Shown here piece by piece: positions 14,367 through 27,879 of a DNA stretch of 64,000 bases. The DNA comes from Hymenolepis diminuta (lineage: Eukaryota; Platyhelminthes; Cestoda; Cyclophyllidea; Hymenolepididae). The notes under the pieces are model-generated. The model saw only the letters and a program-made list of their open reading frames with translations, did no database searches and was not told the origin of the DNA. Both the position numbers and the translations under genes were made by a program. How positions within the stretch are numbered: the stretch's first letter is position 1; each line of letters begins with the position of its first letter. The stretch spans positions 2,483,685 to 2,547,684 of the forward strand of contig CAADRB010000004.1 in the NCBI GenBank assembly GCA_900708905.1. Direction: 5' to 3'.

Positions 14367-14565
14367 AGCTTCAAAAATAGCCTACAAAAGCCGGAATTCA
14401 ATAATAATTCGTAATTGCCTTAATAGTAGGCTTTACTCCAAAATTACGCAGGGCAAAGACCCTGCAATTTACCATTACTTTAATAAATATAAAAATTTTA
14501 GACATAACCAACAATTTATTGTTGATTTAACCTTTCTTGAATAGAAGTTATTCATTTTTATCCAC
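14367..14565. repeat. Duplicated gene 3' end, copy 1
   Basis: Direct repeat of 15872-16045. Both share 'ccggaattcaataataa' (14391 and 15897), 'agtaggctttactcc' and 'aaaattacgca', and both end in 'ttattcatttttatcca', which is the minus-strand coding end of the tentative gene at 14548. The copies are clearly related but diverged. The unit covers the last codons, the stop, the poly(A) hexamer and the 3' flank on the minus strand. Confidence 0.75.
14515..14520 (-). terminator. Poly(A) signal AATAAA of the tentative gene
   Basis: AATAAA on the minus strand about 28 bases after the TAA stop at 14548-14550. The second repeat copy keeps an AATAAA at the equivalent place near 16004-16010, which supports minus-strand transcription. 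Confidence 0.5.
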
Positions 14566-15647
14566 ACGTTCGAGTTTTGGATTCACCTTAAGTCTTTTTC
14601 GAGACCTTCTAAAGCGTCCAGAGTAACTGTCGGGCCGATGATTGCGGTAGGTCTTCAGAGTTTCGGGATTCCTCGGCGGAGGGAACATGACTTCAGATAG
14701 ATTTCCGTTGGATATGTTTTCAGGTCGGAAGATACGGTTGTACACCGAGAACATAGATGTTTGCAATAGCGCATCCAGATTTGGATACTAATATGAGGCT
14801 TCGTCCAGTAACTAAATTGTAAAGAATTAAGAATCTCCTCCACTGTCTACCCCTCCCCCATATCATATTAGAAGTTGTCTTTGCACATTGTCAGCAAGTT
14901 GTTCATCCAGATCATTTAAATTAGGCGGGAAGTGTAAAAGGGAGATATTTAGACGACGGCAAAAGTCCCTAAAATCGAGTAGGAGAGGACTGCATAACAT
15001 TTCTGGACACAGTAACTTTCGGTACGCTCTAACTGATGAATACCTGCTGGAGACTGTTAATGGCGGGGCCGGTTGAAGCAGACTTAATGAGTACAACCTC
15101 AGGCTACTTTGAATATGAATCACCAGGATAAGAGGTTACTTGGCTTGGTCAAGCAAGACTGAGATCAGTGTGAGATCACCGAGCCTTAATTTGAGAGCAC
15201 TTGAGATCCTGATGAAAAGAAAGCGCCACCTCGTCTGCACTTTATGCAACCACTTTTGACACTGTTCCATTTACTAGAGAATCGGATCTTGCAAGACCGA
15301 TTTCATCACCTTGCTTGCATTTATCACCCACCAGTGTCGATCACTCATGTTGGGAAATGAGCTTTGACTTAGTTCAAATGTGGTTGCACCAACTAAGACA
15401 TTTTGAAGACTTGATAATGATGGACGATTATCTGAGTTATCCAGTTATCACAGAACTGACTGTTACCTGAGAACGGTAGACTCGGAGACAAGTCGTGGTA
15501 AAACGAATTTAAACATGGAAGGTTTCATAGGGCGCATGAGATCCGTTACTTTTATACTATCTCTGACAGATGGCGTAATTTCATGTCATCACTGGCCACC
15601 CGAACTGGAGTTACTGTAGGAAGCACTTTAGGCGAGACAGGTACGAC
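14548..15647 (-). CDS. Tentative unrecognised gene, 3' part
   Basis: I do not recognise this protein. The best-supported piece is a last exon 14787-14548 (acceptor 'tcatattag', 80 codons including TAA). It contains VYNRIFRPENI and MFPPPRNPETLKTYRNHR and a very basic tail ending DKNE. It is followed 28 bases on by AATAAA. A clean upstream exon is 15647-15558 (acceptor 'aatttcag', donor 'gtataa', 30 codons, containing RVASDDMKLRHLSEI). Coding-like segments lie between them: GATTFELSQSSFPNMSDRHW near 15340, PAINSLQQ near 15060 and PPNLNDLDEQLADN near 14915. I could not join these into one phase-consistent model, so exon boundaries are uncertain and it may be a decayed gene. The plus strand is also partly open here, so strand rests mainly on the stop plus poly(A) signal. 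Confidence 0.35.
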
Positions 15648-15871
15648 CTGAAATTGGGTACAATTTATGGATATATTTAAAGAAATAGTGATCTTAGATG
15701 TGTTAGAAGCATCAGGAAGCATTTTAGCCTCAATTTGTAGAAAGAACCTTTATTTTTGCAGACAAGCTCACAAACATTTTGTAAAGAAATGAGTAATCCA
15801 CTGTTTGTTGAGACCTCCTTGCTTTCGGCAAAGATGGTAAATAGTATACGTCACAACTGTTATAATTCTAT

Positions 15872-16045
15872 TAGCCTCCAAAATAACCTACAAAGGCCGG
15901 AATTCAATAATAACTTGTAATTGTCGTAATAGTAGGCTTTACTCCAAAATTACGCAAAGCGACGACCCTACAAATTTTATCAATGGTGATAAATAAATTA
16001 TTAATTTTATTTTCCTTGGATAAAATTATTCATTTTTATCCAGCA
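15872..16045. repeat. Duplicated gene 3' end, copy 2
   Basis: Second copy of the unit at 14367-14565, 1.5 kb away in the same orientation. On the minus strand it still reads LDKNE followed by TAA, then AATAAA. No coding exon is visible upstream of it on the minus strand, so it appears to be an isolated gene end. Confidence 0.7.
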
Positions 16046-19000
16046 ATTCCAATGAGCACTCTTTATTAATTTTAAAAAATATATTTCAGCGATAACACAA
16101 CTGCCATCTCCCTATTTCTCTGAATCCATGAATTAACTATTTCTTATGGATATTTTGATCCCAGCGGTAAAAACTGTGCTTTTCACACCACAATTGCAAT
16201 AGACCGAACTTCAAAACAGGGACCAAATTTTTACTCTGGTTAGTTTATCTGTGGCATGATATCTGTTCCTATGGTTATCTGTCAGTTTGGCCTCTTATAT
16301 TTAATTTTGGTGATCAGCAGAAGGTTTTCTAACATTTAGTTTCTAAAATGGAATTTAATATTTTCTTTCTGCATTAAAGAATTATTTGGGGTAATTAAAA
16401 TAAATATTAATCGATTATGATGTTATCATTTGCATAAATATTTTCGACTCGACCTCGAATCCTCAAATTTCTCAAGAATGGCATGGTCGGAAAGTAACTC
16501 CTCATAAAGATCTCCAGACGTCTACAATTTCAGTTCACCAGCACCATATTAAGTTCGGAAATCAATTATTCGAGTAGAAAAGCAGTCATTGATCATTACA
16601 GAAGTATATACTGGAATCTATGTAACGGTAGTTAAGAATTTTCAGGCTAAACGACCTGTATAAATGGCTTAAGGAACTGCAGGTACATGCTTCTGAACAA
16701 ATAAGATTTCAAATAAAGTCTCATATCACATGTTTTTCTACATTTTTATAACAAGCTCAGATAAATAATTAAATTTGATTGATTTTGAATGAATTGACTA
16801 TCGACAGCCATACATTGTTCTGTTCAACGCTGGCCCTTATCATTTATGTTATCTAACCAGTTTCCTATGGACTGATAAAAACTAGACGCCTTTTTTAACA
16901 AAGGTAAACTTAAAGATCATATATCCCTCAAATATATGATTATATATAAAAGCAAATTTTTTATTTAGATTCCATTTACAATTTCAAAAATTCACATGCC
17001 AGCAGAAATGTTTGTTCAGCAGTATTTACCATAGATACAGATAATAATACTTAAACCACTTTAGTAATGTATCGTTCAATGATCTTATAATTCGAATATG
17101 TTTGTTGAAAAGAACTGCAACCTACTTCATAAATTCTATCCTACTAAAAATTAAAAGTAGCAATTTAAATTTGCTAATTCAACCTAAGTTGATTAGCAAG
17201 AGATGACTTTTAAAACCCATTGACATAGATATAAACAAAATTGCCTAACATAAATAGCGACATGTTCGTAGAAATATAAACCAAGATCTGGTATTTGCAA
17301 TAAGGTCATTCGTATATGTTCCAAGGGAGTGTAACTGTTAAATAAATTTTAAATTCAGACGTTTTCCAAAGAGTATTTCGGAAATTGGTAAGAATGTCTG
17401 GTCTTTGATTGTATTTTATTAAACCACTGCGGAAGTGAGAAATGAAAAAAATGCATGTAGTGTTTTATTTAATAAACAACACTATTTAATAGTGGTCAGC
17501 GGGAGGATAATTGAATCAAACTTCTATCAGTTAGATAAATTTTAGTACTTTACGTTGATTTCAAGATGAATTATCATAAAAATACCCATTTAGAGGTCTT
17601 ATTACGCAATAATTGGACAGGATTCTCTAAATATCAGAGATTTTTTACTGACTTTAGAGCTATCAATGGGTCATGGGACAGAAATCAAACATATTTCAGT
17701 AAATAAACCTAAAATATACTTGTTTTGTAAATAAGCCTAAGTGTCCGTAATGATTTTTTTGAAATGCGATTCACATAACTCTAGAATTCTGAAAGGGTTC
17801 GCACGTGCTTTAATGAGAGACAGAGCTGATGCACTTTGTTTATATGACTAGCACTCACTGCGTGTGAAAGGGGTTTTGTTTAGTTTATCTCGAACGTGTT
17901 TCAACTTTTGCCAAAATTGGCGATGCGATCGTATGGTCGAACGTTTATGATTTAGAACTTAGTGGTAGACGGACAGATTAAACTCGTGATCTCTAGTCAT
18001 TCTGTAAAATTGTATTCTATTTGAGGGAAATGATTGATAAGTGAGGAGACCTAAGAGACTATTATCTGTGTTATTAAGTTAAGATACCACGAATACGGCG
18101 GAGCATTGCCCCTTTTCTAATCTTGGCTGTCCACCGAGGTATCCTGTTTCTCTGGCGGGTCAGGCCTAGAGAAAGAAGGGTCAGTTTATTTATTAATGAT
18201 AAATTTGCTTATTTAAATTTCGATATATAGTAATTTACTAGTAATAATTATACCAATAATAATAGTGAGATCGCATCCCCAGACACGAACTAGTAATCAA
18301 TAGTCCAAAGTATGAGGGATAAAACCTGTAAATTTTTTTCGGATCCCCAGGATATGTCCGTTTTTTGCCATCCGACAAGAAAATGATTCAAGCAGTGAGT
18401 TTCTGGCTTCTTAGTTTTAACAAACCGTCTTTCGGAAAGTGAAAATTAAGTTGTATGATAAATATGATTTTCAAACTTAACATGAAGAAGCTACATTATT
18501 TCTATTTCCCTTCTTATTTATTTTATAACCGACTCTTCTCAAGTCTGTTTGAGTTAAATATAAAGTAACGAATTTAATATCATTGCTAGAGGAAGAACTA
18601 AATTACATTTACCAATCTTGATCTTCGAAAGTGAGTACAACTTTTGAACTACTTTAGTGCTATATCGACTCTAATCTTTTATAGGAGAAATAATTCCGGT
18701 CAGAAAATTTGAAGACCCCCAAGTAGAAAACAGCAAAATTTTCCAAATTGCTTTTAATTGTTTTCCTATTTTACAGACAAATTCTCTACCGATTATGGAA
18801 GGAAAATCGAGAATACGGAATTCTGTAAACTTATTTTAAAACCTCTCCGAGAATTGTTTATATCAGGAGAGGCTCTAGGTTAGAAGATTCCAATGTAATA
18901 TGAAAAAGACTAACTAAATAGTGCTCTTTCTAACTGTGAGCTAACTCAGGTACCACAAGACAGGAATTTGACAGGGTCGGTGACATTTGGGAGAAAGTAG

Positions 19001-19719
19001 AAGGAAGGCGACGTAAGTCGAAGACGTGACTAAGTCACCAAAAGTTGATAAAATTAGAAGCCAGTCAACACAAAGCTAATTTAACTCAATGTGAAAATTT
19101 TTACCTATGCTAGACATACAAATTGGTCTTGTTTATATTTAACATAATGACAATATTATTATGTGCCACGCAAAACAGGAAAAGAGTAGATACCATTTTG
19201 CACAGTCCTAAATGGTTTAAGTGGGGTTTAACTGAACAAGCAGTTTCGCTTTATTAAAATTGAATACAGTTAAATTTCTGTGAAGTAAGATACAAAATCA
19301 GGTTAAAAATTGAGATATGATCATGGAATGGTTCTGCAGGAAATACTCTAATAATATGAAGGTTCAATTAACGGGTTTAAACAACTTAACAACTGATTAA
19401 TGCTGGAGAGCTAAGTGGAGTTTGGATATGAGTTTCTCCTCAGAGCGACGTCCGAATATCTCCTCTCCGTTCATTTCGATCGTTATTAGTAACTTTGTGC
19501 TCAGTTTACTCTGCCTATTAATTCCCCATCCCCAGTGGGATTATAGTTAACAGATAAAGTACAAAATTAATCGACATTTGAGTTATTTTTAATAATTGTT
19601 GGAATTGTCGGTGTATTCAGAAAATTTCTGTGCGACGTTGCTGAGGAAACGTCCATCCCTAGAATGCTGTGGTAAAATTCAAAAAAGGAACAGTAGAATG
19701 AGAGTTTTCTCAAAATAAA

Positions 19720-19895
19720 TTCCAGAATGCTATTAATTTGTTCAAGGAACTTATGCTTAATATCTATCAGTATAAATGAGTTGAGTCGCTAGCTAAGCCC
19801 TACAATGTTAACCAATTTTCATCAAAAACGAGATAGCAGGAAGCAGGATCTGGATACGTAAATCTATATGTGAAACTTTCAGAAACGACACATCT
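19720..19895. repeat. Diverged direct repeat, copy 1
   Basis: Matches 21180-21335 imperfectly in the same orientation: 'cttatgctta' followed by 'atca(c/g)tat' and 'ctagctaag', then a 'gcaggat' core followed by 'acgta' and 'gaaac(g)aca'-like sequence. Non-coding. Confidence 0.4.
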
Positions 19896-20400
19896 GAACA
19901 AGAGATAGAAAAATGACAATTGCATGAATCGAATTCAGGTTTGCTGTTAACGTTTAGACCATTCCGGTTGCAATAACGTAAATGTCGGAGTAGTGTCGGG
20001 ATATGTAGCAAGAATGGTAGAAATATAACTCTAATAAAGTAGGGAAAATTGCCAGTGCGACAACTCTTCGAATATTTTGCTCTGCTAGATGCACACATCC
20101 ATATGATTATTAAATGCTGTTCTACAAATTGAATAGAGAATATTACTTTCAGTACTGAGCGTCAGTGCAGAAAAAGCATGTCACGCATATCCCTCTCTCA
20201 GTCCGCTTTTCGGATCCTCAATCCGATCTTCAAGTAAATAAACTCAAGAGCAAATCACCACAAATCACATTTCCAAATCAAAAATATTCTTCAATTTTTA
20301 GATGCAAAATCAACAAATTATTAATAATTTAATTTTATATTGAGAGCTAAACGTTTTTCTGTCCAGCTTTTATTTAATTTTCTTCGTGTGATAGTATCAT

Positions 20401-20470
20401 GGTTGGTTAAGTGGTTAATCAACTGCCTAAATTAAAAGTCGAGAGGCTGTAGACTAAGCGAACACGAGCT
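20401..20470 (+). repeat. Possible tRNA-related element
   Basis: Contains 'ggttaagtggttaatc', resembling a Pol III A box region, and a downstream 'aagtcgagaggct' where a B box would be. This is weaker than the copies at 21737 and 63300; it could be chance. Confidence 0.25.
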
Positions 20471-21179
20471 CATTTACGAAACAAGGCTAGAATCATGAAA
20501 TTTTAAATTTATGGTGTTAGAACCTGAAGTAGTGGAATATACTCATGAGGCAGAAGTGGTAATGGATCACATTTTTCGTATTTTCATCGAAATTTTTACC
20601 GATCGAACTTCTACGTTAATTTTTAATCAAGCAAGATGTTCAGATATGTTTTTACTTTTGTAAAATTTTCACACGCACAAAAATAAGTCATTTAAATAAA
20701 CAGCAGTTAGAGAATGCTGTTGAGCTCCGATAGCTTGTAAAGAGGAATCGACATTGCTGTCCGATATCCGTCTTTCTGTGATAAGTCAAAATTAAAGGCT
20801 GAGTTAAATTGAAAACGTCTTCATGAAAATCCAAAGCTTAATGTGGAATGTTAAAATGCAAAAAACGTCACGCAGACCTCGCCCTTCAATTTATCAAGAT
20901 TTAGAAGCTATGCGTCTTGTTGAACTCATATTCTTGATAAATCTTTAAATAAACGAACACAGTTCTTTGAAATTGGAAAATTCGGATGTATGCCTTCTTC
21001 TTTTATTAAACAACTCTATGTTGATTTGTGAAATGCGGGATTATTAAGATGTAAACAAACACAAACCTTCACTCTAGAGAACCAACATCCGAAACTCTCA
21101 TACAGGCGTCTGTATAACTGAGTTTAAACTAAATGGAATACTCTTAAATGCAGTAAGCATGAAAGTTTTATAATTAAGT

Positions 21180-21335
21180 GCAGAGAGCTTATGCTTATAA
21201 TCACTAGTATCAATTAATTGAATTTCTAGCTAAGTTTTTTTATTTTGTTTAATTTTCAGCACAAAACAAGGTAAGAGAAAGCAGGATTGGGACGTATATA
21301 TTTGTTTTACAGATGACAAGAAGGAAACAGCAAAT
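21180..21335. repeat. Diverged direct repeat, copy 2
   Basis: Second copy of the 19720-19895 repeat, about 1.45 kb away in the same orientation. It shares 'cttatgctta', 'ctagctaag', 'gcaggat' and 'acgtat' blocks in the same order. Confidence 0.4.
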
Positions 21336-21736
21336 CTAACCCAGAGCTATTGCTAGCATAAAAACATTTATGCTTGATTACACATTTGAATAAAGTCGGG
21401 CTACATGGATGGCATAAATAGCATATCTAACAGGGAGATGTAGGGAACGGTTAATGTAATTCCAACTTATAATCCTAAAATATCTGCAAAAAAGCAGAAG
21501 GGAGGAGAAGAGAAAATTTAACATGTTGAAATTCTATGGAAAGATATCTAGTTGCATCGAAAAAATTGTGCCATTTACAAGATTATTCATTAGTTCGGAT
21601 GAACGATTTCGTAATTTTTGTAACGTTATTTTCAATAAAAAAGGAAAGAAAACATAAAATAATATTGCCATGGAAAAAAATGTTCCATGATTTGCGGACT
21701 TTAATTTTCTCCTTGACAATAATTAAAAGAGTGAAT

Positions 21737-21810
21737 GCTCAGTAGCCGAGTGGTTAACATGAATGTCTGTCAATTTAGAAATCGTGAGTTCGATACTCCC
21801 AGGTCAATTC
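21737..21810 (+). repeat. tRNA-derived SINE-like element
   Basis: Shows an A-box-like 'tagccgagtggttaac' and a B-box-like 'gagttcgatactccc' about 45 bases later, the layout of a tRNA. The acceptor arms do not pair and no clean anticodon stem is present, so it is not a functional tRNA gene. The same layout recurs on the minus strand at 25265-25375 and 63300-63414. Confidence 0.45.
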
Positions 21811-24800
21811 TGGTGAACAAGAGGGTTGGTAGAAGTCTAGAGCTGCTCTAGGATGTTCACCGACTTCCGCCTTTCTATGGTTTTAGGGAGTCTTTTTAAA
21901 GAATTGATATTAACCATTAAAACAAAATGCACTTAAACATGTCATTACACTTTCTATACGGTAATTAAAATTCATTTATTCAATTTTTAATATTTAATAA
22001 TTATAATTCAAATGGTAATTGCAGCAAAATATTGCCGAATATATTGTAGGGTTTTCATTCACTTGTAGTACTGTCAACTTATCTGTTTATGGTCGCCCAT
22101 AAATAATCTCACAAAAAAGTTATTTCTGTTTTTTTTATTTTGAATAAATATCATTTTGTGTTTAAAAAAGCTATTTTTTATTAAAAAAATACAAGATTGA
22201 TCTCGATCTGAACTTAACAAAGCTATATCGAACTCGATGCGGTTCACTCGCTGAGTCAGCGTGCCCTGGCTGATCGAACTTTTGTTGCCATCTGAGCCAA
22301 CTGATTTATCTTAATTTTCAAAGTACAAAAATTCCCTCTGTTAACTAGATATTTTGCCGCTGCCACCTCGCTCTCCCAAACCTCCGAGCTTTTGCTTTGT
22401 GTTCAATAGGGCTTTTATCTCCATCGTGTTGTGGGAAAGATCGTAAGGAGTTAGAAGGATGATAGGGCAGCAAGAACCTAACAGCCACTTAGATAACTTA
22501 CAATCACCTATCCTACTTCAACATGTGAGACTTCTGCTTATACAATTATTGCTGTAATTATTGGTTGATTAAACAGCTAATCATTCACCGCGTATCCCAT
22601 TCTATATAAGTAAATTAATTTTCTCAATGAGAAACGTTGTTTGAGCTGCAGGTCTTCTTCCCCCTTCTTCTTACTTGGGTCCGAGGAGCAACTGAGTATT
22701 ATAAGTTAGACCTTTATAATGTTAAATAAAAGCGAATGTGGTTATACTTTTTTATATTTTCCTTTACGTTTTAAACTTGTCTTCCTCTTATCTTTTCTTT
22801 ATCTCAAAAGTTGGCTTATATGAACTAGATAAGTACATAGTAAAGGGAATCATTCCAGTTATGTGAACAAGCTTCAAAACTCTATCTTATCGAAACATAT
22901 TCCAATAGAATTGACCTTCTGTGAATTTTTTTCGAAATAGAGAATGATTCGTAATTATACTGGTCATAATTATTCTGGTGATCAGTAACCACTATATATG
23001 GACAGAAATCATTTAAAAAATGTTTAGCAGTTTCGGATTGACTAGATTTAAAATACATACAACTGTATTAAGCATTTACAATACTTTTGTGGTTTCACTA
23101 ATAACAAGTCATAACCTTTGTGGCTCTAATTGCCAAATGTGGTTTAATTGATCATTTACATACTTTATCATCATAATAACAAAGCAGTAGATCCCTAAAA
23201 GATGACTATGAGACAAATCTGGATCGAATTATGACATCTTAAGAGCAGCGTATGATTATGAGTAGTTTTAAGTCAATCGAGATAGCGGATACCAGGGCCT
23301 AATCTCAACGGCAGCGTTGGAGATGGAAACCCTTTTTAATTAACCCATTTTTCACCTCGGTTTAAAGGGAGTGCAGTGCGATAAATAATTATAAAATGGA
23401 GTTGATTTTTTGTTGATTCCTTTGATTCTAGCCTGGAGGGAAGGGAAATAAACGGGATTAGGATTTTTAAATCAGAAAAGAGAGTTCATCGTTGATTGGT
23501 GATCAGTTGGTACTGAAGCAAAAAACGAAGCAGTACAAAAAATTACAACTTTTCATTACGGGAGAGCAATTCAAATAGATTAACAGTATATCCAACAAAT
23601 GAGGTGAGAGAATCAAAAAGTTGCCGAGAAAAAGGTCAAAATATTAAAAAATTTTTCCCAATTTGATTTTTGGGTTCGGGGTTTAAATGGGTAGTTCATG
23701 TTCCAAAATGCAAATTCTCTTTATCATCCTCTGCAGTAGAGCAAACTAGTGACCACGATAGTCAGTGCTAATCGGCCGTTTTTTAATCCTGTTAGTTAAT
23801 TTATTTTCCTTCCAAATGTTGATAAAAACAAAATGAACTTGTTTGATATTGACCGGTTTACAGTCTTAAAAATAACCAAAATGAGATAGCTAAAGTATTT
23901 TAGTTTTCATTTCTAACCGTTTTAGCAACAAAATCGAGATAAAAGTAGGCAGATTATTTGAAAGAGGAAAAGTGTGGGGATAGAAATATTAAGTTAGTGG
24001 TAGGTTTCTATGTTAAAGAGTTAGTTATCTAGAATTCATGGATTAATTAACCGAAGCACAGTTACAGTTGGGGTTTGGGATTAGATTCGGGTTTAATATT
24101 AACAGAAATCTCATCAATGTTATTAGCATGTCGCATTGAGAATTGAATTACAGACTTAAAATCCCACTGACATCCGATTTGAAGGGTGGGGCATAGACGA
24201 TCATAGTGACCTGTAAGGTCTGATCCCAAATTTAAGTACTGGAATTTGATTCAGTCGGTGTTTATTGGTAATGTCTGATGTGATTCCCATTTAATTAGAT
24301 ATATATTTGTACTTGAACACCCTAGCTATTAATAATATACTGTTGAATAAAAAGAAATAATTTTTGTAGAAAAATCAAATTAACAAGTTATTGTTAATTA
24401 TTCATAATATTTGTATATTTGCTAAAATATGCTAAATGATCAGGGCGTTGCTTTGTAGGATTTTGAGTAAATTACGGAAGTTAGCTTAATCTCGTGTTAT
24501 TATTGAATTCGGGCGATACGTGGGTATTGTTGAGGCTAATTTGGTTATAAAATATACCTAATTAGAATTCGGAGTGGCTTAGCCCACTGAAGGTCTGAAT
24601 AAGTAACAACGCGTGCAAGAGTCTTACTTGGGGCTTATTTCTCACGTTGAGCTTATCGTATCCCGAATACATGAGATAACCAGCGTATGACAGTCACCCC
24701 ATTCTGCCTCCCATTCCGTTTCCTCTTAGACAAGTTTCCTCTATACTTGTGCCCTTATGCACTTATCAATGGCTGCAGTGACCTCAATAGATGTGAGTCA

Positions 24801-25264
24801 CCTCTATATGGTTAAATGTCTAGTGTAATTAATATTTTATAATTTAAACCACATCATTACTGAACGCCTTTTCTCCTTCACGCTTTTCCCGTTTTGAAAA
24901 CTATAGTGATATTATGTCACCATGGGTCTTGATTTGTATGAATTCTGAATGTATGGGTTTATCCACTTTTTCAAAAACTGTAGTTTTACTGTCCGAGGGG
25001 TCCAGATTTCAAATTTCGTGATGTGACCCTTAGTTGACCCCGGATGAGTTCATGTCCGTGGTTTCTGAGCTTAATGACGAGTTGATTTAATCGAGTAGCT
25101 GATTTCGCCGTTTCGATGAATTTGTACATTTTATAGCTATATTTGTCAAGTTATTTATTTCAGCTTTAGCTCTCACTAATAATTCACCGAGTATTTAGAA
25201 AGGCGCCTTTCAACTCTCATCTGCAGTCTCTCTGGTGAGAGACTCAAATTCTGCCAGCCTCTAT

Positions 25265-25375
25265 ATTATGCAAACTTAGCCGGTGTGGTCGGCCATTCCG
25301 CTCAATGGTTGTGCACAGATGGGCGTTAAATCCGTGACCTCAGACAAGCACGTTAACTACATCATCAGCGCACAC
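25265..25375 (-). repeat. tRNA-derived SINE-like element, minus copy
   Basis: Similar in order and spacing to 63300-63414: 'cggccattccgctcaatgg', then 'gggcgttaaatccgtgacctc', then 'acgttaac' and 'cagcgcaca'. Read on the minus strand this gives an A-box-like block followed by a B-box-like block. Non-coding, diverged. Confidence 0.4.
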
Positions 25376-27684
25376 GAGGTGGTGGTTAGAGAGGAGATCG
25401 AACTCTCGAACTTTACGTTATCAGAATGATCAATAATAATTCAGCACCTAATTGCAAGTGCATTTACATAATTTGCCAATACGATAAGTGCAGTTATAAA
25501 CTTCACTGTCAAACTCTAATATATTTTTTAAATATTTGCCTCTTAAAGAAAATAGCCCTTCAAGTGCAAAATTACCCCATTTCTGTGATAAAGCAGACGG
25601 TGCAAGAAAGATTGATCTAGGTATTAGATGAAATAGAGAAGTTATGTAAATACTTGTCAGATTTTTAAGTCTACATCTGTACACTTGTTCACTGTTGATA
25701 TTATTATATTCATTATTATATACGTGTTTTTATCGATTTCCTGTTGACTGGAAAAGTTCTTACGTCATCTCTTTCCTGCTGGATTTTCTTATAAAATAAT
25801 TGAAACACTATTATGTAATTAAGTAATATTGTAAGTAATAATAATTAAGTAATTTGCACATTAAGTAATAGTGTTATGTAAATCCGGTCATTTGTAGCAA
25901 ATTTATCCGACACATTTCCATGAATATGCCATTTTTAGCGTTCTATCCGAATGCATTCTCTCACTTTAAAGTACAACATATACGATCGGACTGCTTTAGT
26001 CATCCAGTTACCGGAACTATCACGTAAAAAATCACTCATATCGATTTAATATATGTTATATTTGTCACAAATAGTCGTCTAAGTTGTCAGGTTGCATAAT
26101 CGTAATGAATAAACATTATCTGACATAGGCACATAAATGACCTTTTAGAACTGGAAACTTATATTCACCGGGTTTATTAGGTGAAAATAGATTCCATTGA
26201 GAAACTATACCTGTTTCATATATTTTACTCAAATTTAAATTGCACTTTTCACTCATTTTTCCCGTATCTTTTGCCCCTATTGGGAAATATTTAGGTAGTA
26301 TATACCATGTATGTCCTAAATTAATCCTTAAGATGGGACAAAACTTAGAAAGGAGAAGAAAGTACTTAATCGTAAAACGATTCAAATTCTCCCGATACCA
26401 TTTGTTCAAATAAACGGCTATAAAGCTGTACTCCAACTGATAGAATCCATATTCAGCAAATAGTACTACTAGGGTTCTGCAATGTTTAACTGTTCTGCTA
26501 ATATCTTCGTTATATAAAAAAAAGGAATGGATATAGGGGGGACATCAACCATCAGAACTAATTAAGTGGTCAGTATACCCAGGACACTCAAAAACCCTAT
26601 GACTGAAAAATGGGATATAAAAAATAATAAACTCTGGAATTTGGCAGTGAAATAACCAACAGATCAAACGAAATAAGACTCTGTCGATAGCGTAGCTTTA
26701 TCCCCAACTTCGATTCGATCCCTCCCTCTAAATCCCTTGGCTCCCATCGTTCCGATGATTTTCGAGGCTTACAAATTTTTTTTTCTTCGTCAAGAGTAAT
26801 AATATTAAGGCACTTATTATGAAAATGATAACCTTTAAAGTATAATTAATCCTGACAGTAAAATTTTTTAAGAGTCTGATAAAAGTAGACTTAGAGATGT
26901 CTCTTTAAAAACACTAATGATTTTTCTTAAAACTAACAGAAAACAACAGCCTTTCCCGAATGAGAAGAGTTAATAAGGACCATTTGTGTATTGGACAGCC
27001 GCAAACGAAAGGGAGGGGAAAAAAGGCAAGGATTCGAAATATTAATTGGAAGAAAGCAAGCGCTGGAATAAACGTACGATGAAGGCGTTTAATGATGTTG
27101 CATTCTTTGTTCGTTTATGAACACTCAATAAAATTCGCCATCTGACGATTAGAACAGCGCAGAATTAAGAGTCAACCTGATGGAATACTATAGCCTTCAT
27201 CATATATTTACAAAGGAAAGGACATAGTTTCCGGACGGCTCTAAAGGCGAGACTGTGATCAAACTTCCATTGAGATGTCGACTGCAAAATAGGAAAATCT
27301 AAAGCTATCCGTAGTTGGATGAGACGACACTTGGATAAAAAATCGTTCGCTTTACTGAACATAACGACAAATGTTATTAGTAGAGATAATTTATCTGTGT
27401 GAGCCCTCGGTGTCATCGAACCAATGAAAGTGAGATGACAAGACACTGGCGAATTCATCACTACGAACCTTACTGACGACCCAGCCGGTGGCTACGAAAA
27501 TACCGCTATGAAATTTGACGTATGAAAATATAGACGTTTTTGTGATCCTGAATCATAGAGGAAGCCCACCCATCCGATTTCCCAAATGTCCCTTCTATTG
27601 CCCCATGTTCCATAAGCTATCTTGATACGTGTTTAAGTATTCTGTCACAGGAAATAATAATCGAATTATAGGGTGACAAATGAC

Positions 27685-27690
27685 TTTATT
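27685..27690 (-). terminator. Poly(A) signal AATAAA of the saposin gene
   Basis: AATAAA on the minus strand about 190 bases downstream of the stop codon at 27880-27882; it fits as the 3' end signal of the prosaposin-like gene. Confidence 0.6.
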
Positions 27691-27879
27691 AAGCAAATGC
27701 AAAATCGTGTAAAATTGATAGAAAAAGAGTTAGAACATTTAACATCAAGATCGGTCCAATCAATAAAAGCAAGAAAAGAGATGACAGCACAAGAATAGTA
27801 CGAGAGGAGGCAATAACGAAAAACAAGCGGATGGGAATGCTCTCTTGCACACATAGTGATCTCTTCACGTGCTACCACT

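Larger units (their letters stand above)
16046..27660. other. Long gene-poor spacer with diverged repeats
   Basis: AT-rich DNA with frequent stops in all frames and no exon I can defend. Short open frames near 19.8, 21.5, 25.5, 26.1 and 27.2 kb look like chance. The stretch holds tRNA-related SINE-like elements (20401, 21737, 25265) and a diverged repeat pair (19720 and 21180), listed separately. The last bases before 27685 are the 3' flank of the saposin gene. Confidence 0.4.

Noticed and set aside
14888..15076. 62-codon plus-strand open frame opposite the tentative minus gene
   Set aside because: Reads plausibly but has no compatible neighbouring plus-strand exons or poly(A) signal, whereas the minus strand has both.
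15205..15245. CTGATGA followed by GAAA, as in a hammerhead ribozyme core
   Set aside because: There is no stem II, the base after GAAA cannot pair with a GUC site, and stem I does not form.
21737..21810. Functional tRNA gene
   Set aside because: A- and B-box-like blocks are present but acceptor and anticodon stems do not pair.
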